A DNA stretch of 9,637 nt from Serpentinimonas sp. Lineage in GTDB: Bacteria; Pseudomonadota; Gammaproteobacteria; Burkholderiales; Burkholderiaceae_C. Position 1 is the stretch's first letter. Every line of letters begins with the position of its first letter. Under the pieces are notes generated by a model that had not been told where the DNA came from, ran no database searches, and saw only the letters and a program-made list of their open reading frames with translations. The stretch is taken from positions 1-9,637 of the forward strand of contig JALOSG010000130.1 in assembly GCA_025458665.1 (NCBI GenBank), given 5' to 3'. The position numbers and the translations under genes are program-made. Below, piece after piece: positions 6,727 to 9,637 of the stretch.

Positions 6727-6732
6727 CCGCTT

Positions 6733-6755
6733 GGCTGGGTATCAGCCTACCAGCC
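6733..6755. terminator. Hairpin at convergent gene ends, no U-tract
   Basis: GGCTGGGTA (6733-6741) pairs with TACCAGCC (6748-6755) with one bulged G and a 6-base loop. It lies 7 bases after the dehydrogenase stop and overlaps the last codons of the convergent gene. Neither strand has a T-run after it, so its action as a terminator is uncertain. Confidence 0.3.
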
Positions 6756-7134
6756 GGTCCCCATGCAGTTCCCGGATGCGCGGGTCGATGTAGTAGCCCC
6801 CGTACTCGGTGTAGCGCAGAAAGGGCAGCGCGCAATACCGGCAGGCCCACACTTCGCAGCGGTTGTAGGGCCGGTGCGCCAGCGAAATGGGTGCCTCCGG
6901 CGACCAGTCGTCCACGCCAGGGGGCAAGGGTGTTTCTTCCAGCGTGGGCTCCTCGTCGCCAGGCAGCCACAGAGCGCCCAACGGTTGCAGCGCATCAAGG
7001 CTGGCCGTGGCCGGGAAAGACTCCCAGCCCGGGCTGGCAAAGGGGCGGCAGTGTGGGCAGGTGTGGGCGGGGGCGGCGAGGGCCAGTCGGGTGACATCGG
7101 CCGGGCTGATGCGGCGCAGGGTTTCGGTGCTCAT
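6742..7134 (-). CDS. Conserved hypothetical protein with CxxC pairs (possible zinc ribbon)
   Basis: I do not recognise a named family for this 130-residue soluble protein. It has five cysteines arranged as CPHC (26-29) near the N-terminus and RCEVWACRYC (92-101) near the C-terminus. Cys26/Cys29 with Cys98/Cys101 could form a four-cysteine zinc site joined by a ~68-residue, acidic, Pro-rich loop. The tail is aromatic-rich (LPFLRYTEYGGYYIDPRIRE), which gives it the look of a genuine conserved protein rather than a chance frame. The ATG at 7134 has AGGAT about 8 bases upstream. The stop lies 15 bases from the convergent dehydrogenase stop. It is divergent from the CNBD gene with 91 bases between starts. 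A metal-binding or redox role is only inferred from the cysteines. Confidence 0.72.
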   Translation of the reverse strand: MSTETLRRISPADVTRLALAAPAHTCPHCRPFASPGWESFPATASLDALQPLGALWLPGDEEPTLEETPLPPGVDDWSPEAPISLAHRPYNRCEVWACRYCALPFLRYTEYGGYYIDPRIRELHGDRLVG

Positions 7135-7189
7135 GCCCCAATCCTAAGCGCCCTTGCGCTTCTTCACCCCACCGCGTCCCGCTGCACGG

Positions 7190-7219
7190 TTGTCCTTGCA
7201 CGCAGGTATGGCCGACAAT
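7190..7219 (+). promoter_or_regulatory. Candidate promoter for a leaderless CNBD transcript
   Basis: TTGTCC (7190-7195) and GACAAT (7214-7219) are separated by 18 bases and resemble sigma-70 -35 and -10 elements. The -10 ends 6 bases before the ATG at 7226, so transcription would start at or next to the A of the start codon. No Shine-Dalgarno precedes that ATG, which fits a leaderless message. Confidence 0.5.
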
Positions 7220-7225
7220 GCCGCC

Positions 7226-7831
7226 ATGCCGTCCTCACCCGACTCCACACTGCCCACCCCCCACCGCACCGACGCCGCGCGCAGCGACAGTGCGGTGCGC
7301 GCACAGGCCGCGCAACTCCTCATTGCGCCCACCGCGCTGGAGGCCCTGACTCTGGAAGAAGCGCTGACCGTGGTGGACTACATGGCGCCGCTGGCCATCG
7401 ATGCCGGCGTCACCATCGTGTACGAAGGCGAAACCGACGACGGTGGTTTCATGCTGCTGGTGCTGGCTGGCGAAGTGACTGTGGAGAGCGAACCCGTGCA
7501 GTTCGACGAAGACAACCTGCTGGTGCGTGTGCTGGGGCCGGGCAGCCTCATGGGCGAACTCAGCCTGCTCGATGGCGCACTCAGCCTGCTCGATGGCGCA
7601 CCGCGCTCGGCCACCTGCGTGGCCAGCACCGACATTTTTGCGGCGGTGCTGACCCGCGAGCGCTTCCTGGAATTGTTGCGTCAGGACCCCCGGGTGGGCG
7701 CCAAACTGCTGCTGGCGGTGTCGCAGCGCCTGGCCGACCATTTGCGCGCCACCACCCACAAGCTCAAGCTGTTTGCCCAGATGAACAAGGTACTGAGCGC
7801 CGAACTGGCCCGCAACAGCGCGCGACGCTGA
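7226..7831 (+). CDS. Stand-alone cyclic nucleotide-binding domain protein (Crp-like sensor without HTH)
   Basis: This 201-residue protein carries one CAP_ED/cNMP-binding beta-roll (about residues 35-155): PLAIDAGVTIVYEGETDDGG, then FMLLVLAGEVTVE, then the phosphate-binding cassette beginning GPGSLMGELSLLDGA and ending APRSATCVA. No helix-turn-helix follows. The chain ends in helices (LLLAVSQRLADHLRATTHKL and about 20 more residues), so it is not a DNA-binding Crp/Fnr regulator as it stands and may act through protein partners. The cassette holds an exact 7-residue duplication, LSLLDGA twice (112-125), between Glu111 and Arg127, the residues that normally grip the ribose and phosphate. Starts at TTG 7154 and ATG 7208 are also in frame. 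I prefer 7226 because a promoter-like element ends just before it and neither alternative has a properly spaced ribosome site. Ligand binding is uncertain because of the duplication. Confidence 0.85.
   Translation: MPSSPDSTLPTPHRTDAARSDSAVRAQAAQLLIAPTALEALTLEEALTVVDYMAPLAIDAGVTIVYEGETDDGGFMLLVLAGEVTVESEPVQFDEDNLLVRVLGPGSLMGELSLLDGALSLLDGAPRSATCVASTDIFAAVLTRERFLELLRQDPRVGAKLLLAVSQRLADHLRATTHKLKLFAQMNKVLSAELARNSARR
7559..7600 (+). repeat. Exact 21-base tandem duplication inside the CNBD gene
   Basis: Bases 7559-7579 and 7580-7600 are identical, reading CTCAGCCTGCTCGATGGCGC plus a final A in each copy. The unit is a multiple of three and in frame, adding residues LSLLDGA. Identity at every third position suggests a recent event such as replication slippage. 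It lies in the phosphate-binding cassette. Confidence 0.97.
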
Positions 7832-7869
7832 GCGTTTCAGGGCTGTTTCGGCGTGGCGCCAATCCCGTT

Positions 7870-9168
7870 TCAATCTGGGGCGTTGCCTGCCCCGGGCATA
7901 GGCCAGCCCAGCAGGCCGCTGGCCATGGCCAGCCGCCGGTGCAGGTCTGCAGTGTCGCTTCCGCCCAGGTGCACGATGCCGTAGCGGTGGCTCCCCATCC
8001 ACTTGAAATCCCGCGCCCGGTCGTCGCGCGACATGGGGAACTCCAGCCACAGCCCATCGGGGAAAGCCTCGCGGAACGCACGCTGCTGCCGCCCGGTGGG
8101 CCGATGCGGGGGCGGCGGTGGCTGACCAGCCTGCTCGAACTGCCGGTACACCAGACTCGACGTCACCGCAGCGGTCGGGGTGCGCCGGGGCAAGGTGGCC
8201 GGATCCATGTCCTGCGCCAGGGCCAGCACCACCTCGTGCAGATTCAACCCATCGACCCGCTGGTACAGGTCTGAAAACTGCGACGCAATGCGTGGGTTGA
8301 ACTCGATCACCTGCACCTGCCCGGTGTGGGGGTGCAGGAAGAATTCCATGTTGAAGCCGCCATGGGTGAAGCCCACAGCCTGCAGGAATCGGCGCGCCAC
8401 GTCAGTAGCGCGGGCGCGCACGCTTTCAGGCAGCCGGCTCGGGTAGTCGAAGCTCAGGAAAGCCTGGGTGCCCGGGTACATGCGGGCGTCCACCAGGCCC
8501 AGGTCCACCAGCTTGCCGCGGTAGACGTACCCGTCCAGGCAAAACTGTGGCGCATGAACGGGCGCCTCGGCCATGAGGCTGTGCGCGGTCCCAGCCTCTG
8601 GCAGGCGCTGGCGCAACACGCGGTCAAAGGGTTCCACAAGGTGGCGCAGCACCCAGCGTTCCCAGATATTGAAGCGCACATGCGCGGCCAGTTCTTCGCG
8701 GCTGTGCACGGTGCGTGCCAACACCGAAAATGCGGCCTTCACGGGCTTCACGAACAGGGGAAATTGCAAGCCTTCCGGAATGGGTCCGCCGTAGCGCACA
8801 TCCAGGCGCGAAAACGGGATGTGCGCTTCCGGACAGACCTGTTTCAAAATCCGCCGGGCGTGGAGTTTGTGCTGGCAGGCCAGTACCGCCTCCACCGGCG
8901 TACCGGGCCAGTCCATGCGCTCGGCCAGCAGCGCAGCAGCCAGCGCACCGAACTGTTCGTGGTTAGACACCACCGCGCCCAGCCCCTGCCAGCGGGCGCG
9001 CTGGGCCTCCAGGGCCACGAAGCGGTCCAGGTCGAACCACGCCAGCCGGATGTTGCTGGGAAAAGAAAACAGGTCGAAGCCGCCGCTGGTTTGCGGCCAC
9101 GCGGACGCCAGACCGGCAAAAGCCTGGCGGTCCCAGTCGTGGTTGAACAGGATGAGGGTGCGTTTCAA
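7870..9168 (-). CDS. ATP-grasp domain protein (carboxylate-amine ligase type)
   Basis: This protein of about 432 residues joins a carboxylate to a nucleophile using ATP, if it behaves like its family. The ATP-grasp core runs from about residue 95 to 320: FPLFVKPVKAAF with the ATP-contacting Lys141, the DGYVYRGKLVDLGLVDARMY sheet (212-231), and the metal-binding elements FNMEFF (Glu275) and VIEFNPR (Glu289, Asn291, Arg293). The N-terminus, KRTLILFNHDWD, looks like a pre-ATP-grasp beta-alpha unit. A C-terminal domain with a proline run (350-354) follows. The start is uncertain: no ATG or GTG suits, so TTG at 9168 (or 9171) is used without a visible Shine-Dalgarno. A strongly ribosome-marked ATG at 9220 is in another frame. 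The gene is divergent from a SAM-dependent methyltransferase. Its substrate is unknown; an amino-acid or peptide ligase is the likeliest guess. Confidence 0.85.
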   Translation of the reverse strand: MKRTLILFNHDWDRQAFAGLASAWPQTSGGFDLFSFPSNIRLAWFDLDRFVALEAQRARWQGLGAVVSNHEQFGALAAALLAERMDWPGTPVEAVLACQHKLHARRILKQVCPEAHIPFSRLDVRYGGPIPEGLQFPLFVKPVKAAFSVLARTVHSREELAAHVRFNIWERWVLRHLVEPFDRVLRQRLPEAGTAHSLMAEAPVHAPQFCLDGYVYRGKLVDLGLVDARMYPGTQAFLSFDYPSRLPESVRARATDVARRFLQAVGFTHGGFNMEFFLHPHTGQVQVIEFNPRIASQFSDLYQRVDGLNLHEVVLALAQDMDPATLPRRTPTAAVTSSLVYRQFEQAGQPPPPPHRPTGRQQRAFREAFPDGLWLEFPMSRDDRARDFKWMGSHRYGIVHLGGSDTADLHRRLAMASGLLGWPMPGAGNAPD

Positions 9169-9246
9169 CAAGGAGGCCGCACCCCGGAGCTGCCTGGGCG
9201 GGCGGGTCCGATTCTGGCATGCCGCACCTCCCCATTGCCGCTGGGG

Positions 9247-9252
9247 TGTAAT
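9247..9252 (+). promoter_or_regulatory. Candidate -10 element for a leaderless methyltransferase transcript
   Basis: TGTAAT ends 6 bases before the methyltransferase ATG at 9259, the same spacing as at the CNBD gene. No convincing -35 is seen at the usual distance, and no Shine-Dalgarno lies before the ATG. Confidence 0.4.
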
Positions 9253-9258
9253 CGCGGG

Positions 9259-9637
9259 ATGGAAACTTTCCCGCCCACAGACCACGCTCGCGCTGGTGCA
9301 CTGCCGGAGCGGGATGTGCGTGCCCGATCGATAGCCAAGTACGCGCGCCGCGCCGCCGGCTACGACGCCACCTGTGGCCCCACTTGGCCCATCCGGGAAC
9401 GGGCGGTGGCGTCGCTGCGGCTGCAGCCCGGGCAGGTGGTGCTGGATGTGGGTTGTGGCACCGGACTGAGCCTGCCGCTGCTGCGCCAGGGCGTGGGCGC
9501 CCAGGGCCGGGTGTACGGCTGCGACCAGAGCCCCGACATGCTGCGCCAGACCGAGAAGCGCTTGGCAGATGCCGGCTGGAATAACGTGACGGTGCTGGAA
9601 GCCGCCGCGCAAGACCTGGTGCTGCCCGAGCCCGTGG
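9259..9637 (+). CDS. Class I SAM-dependent methyltransferase, N-terminal part (3' end outside window)
   Basis: An open frame from the ATG at 9259 continues to the right edge, giving 126 residues. After a polar N-terminus comes KYARRAAGYDATCGPTWPIR (about 27-46), the helix that precedes the Rossmann core in UbiE-like enzymes. Motif I follows, VVLDVGCGTGLSLPLL, with the glycine loop that binds S-adenosylmethionine. Then VYGCDQSPDMLRQTEKRL gives the acidic residue (Asp) that contacts the SAM ribose, and NVTVLEAAAQDL resembles the next strand with its adenine-contacting Asp. The catalytic and substrate-specific half is missing, so the methyl acceptor is unknown. It is divergent from the ATP-grasp gene and may share a pathway with it, which is an inference from position only. 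No Shine-Dalgarno is present; a -10-like TGTAAT just upstream suggests leaderless translation. Confidence 0.87.
   Translation, partial: METFPPTDHARAGALPERDVRARSIAKYARRAAGYDATCGPTWPIRERAVASLRLQPGQVVLDVGCGTGLSLPLLRQGVGAQGRVYGCDQSPDMLRQTEKRLADAGWNNVTVLEAAAQDLVLPEPV

Noticed and set aside
6763..8274. Long plus-strand open frame (503 codons)
   Set aside because: It crosses the Cys-rich gene, the CNBD gene and part of the ATP-grasp gene in a shadow frame, with Arg/Ala/Gly-rich composition and no motif.
8963..9220. 85-residue frame from the ribosome-marked ATG at 9220
   Set aside because: Its body lies out of frame inside the ATP-grasp gene and is Pro/Arg/Gly-rich without motif; kept only as evidence of a start conflict.
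9169..9612. Upstream 5' extension of the ATP-grasp frame to 9612
   Set aside because: It would overlap the divergent methyltransferase almost entirely and its translation shows no domain; the fold starts at KRTLILFNHD.

Overview
This is a GC-rich, gene-dense stretch that looks like a chromosome of a betaproteobacterium in the Burkholderiales, most likely Comamonadaceae. That placement is an inference from base composition, from a Bug-type periplasmic solute-binding protein (a family greatly expanded in this order), and from the style of the chemoreceptor tail and multihaem cytochrome. There are no mobile elements, CRISPR arrays, rRNA or tRNA genes. Nine protein genes cover nearly everything; the largest gene-free stretch is about 216 bases.

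Left part (1-3738). The window opens inside a methyl-accepting chemotaxis receptor (+), of which only the last methylation helix, a long Ala/Pro/Ser linker and a CheR-type terminal pentapeptide remain. Convergent to it is a probable two-gene minus-strand operon. It holds an exported five-haem cytochrome c, which looks like a c4-like dihaem module fused to an alcohol-dehydrogenase-type trihaem module, followed by an exported metallo-beta-lactamase-fold protein with an eroded zinc motif. A perfect FNR/ANR-type box (TTGAT-N4-ATCAA) lies 59-72 bases upstream of the cytochrome start, which suggests oxygen-responsive control of a periplasmic electron-transfer module. On the other side of that box is a small two-helix membrane protein of the DUF2892 type (+).

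Middle part (3934-6741). A minus-strand pair with a 4-base ATGA overlap encodes a Bug-family solute-binding protein and a carboxymuconolactone-decarboxylase-like protein. A D-2-hydroxyacid dehydrogenase is divergent from them. Together they suggest uptake and processing of an unidentified organic acid.

Right part (6742-9637). A small Cys-rich conserved protein (-) is divergent from a stand-alone cyclic-nucleotide-binding-domain protein (+). The latter carries an exact in-frame 21-base tandem duplication inside the nucleotide phosphate-binding cassette. An ATP-grasp ligase (-) with an uncertain start is divergent from a class I SAM-dependent methyltransferase (+) that runs off the right edge. 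The CNBD and methyltransferase genes both have a -10-like hexamer exactly 6 bases before their ATG, suggesting leaderless transcripts.

I see no clear new multi-gene defence or mobile system. The best leads are the duplicated phosphate-binding cassette, the FNR-box/five-haem cytochrome/MBL module, and the ATP-grasp/methyltransferase pair.
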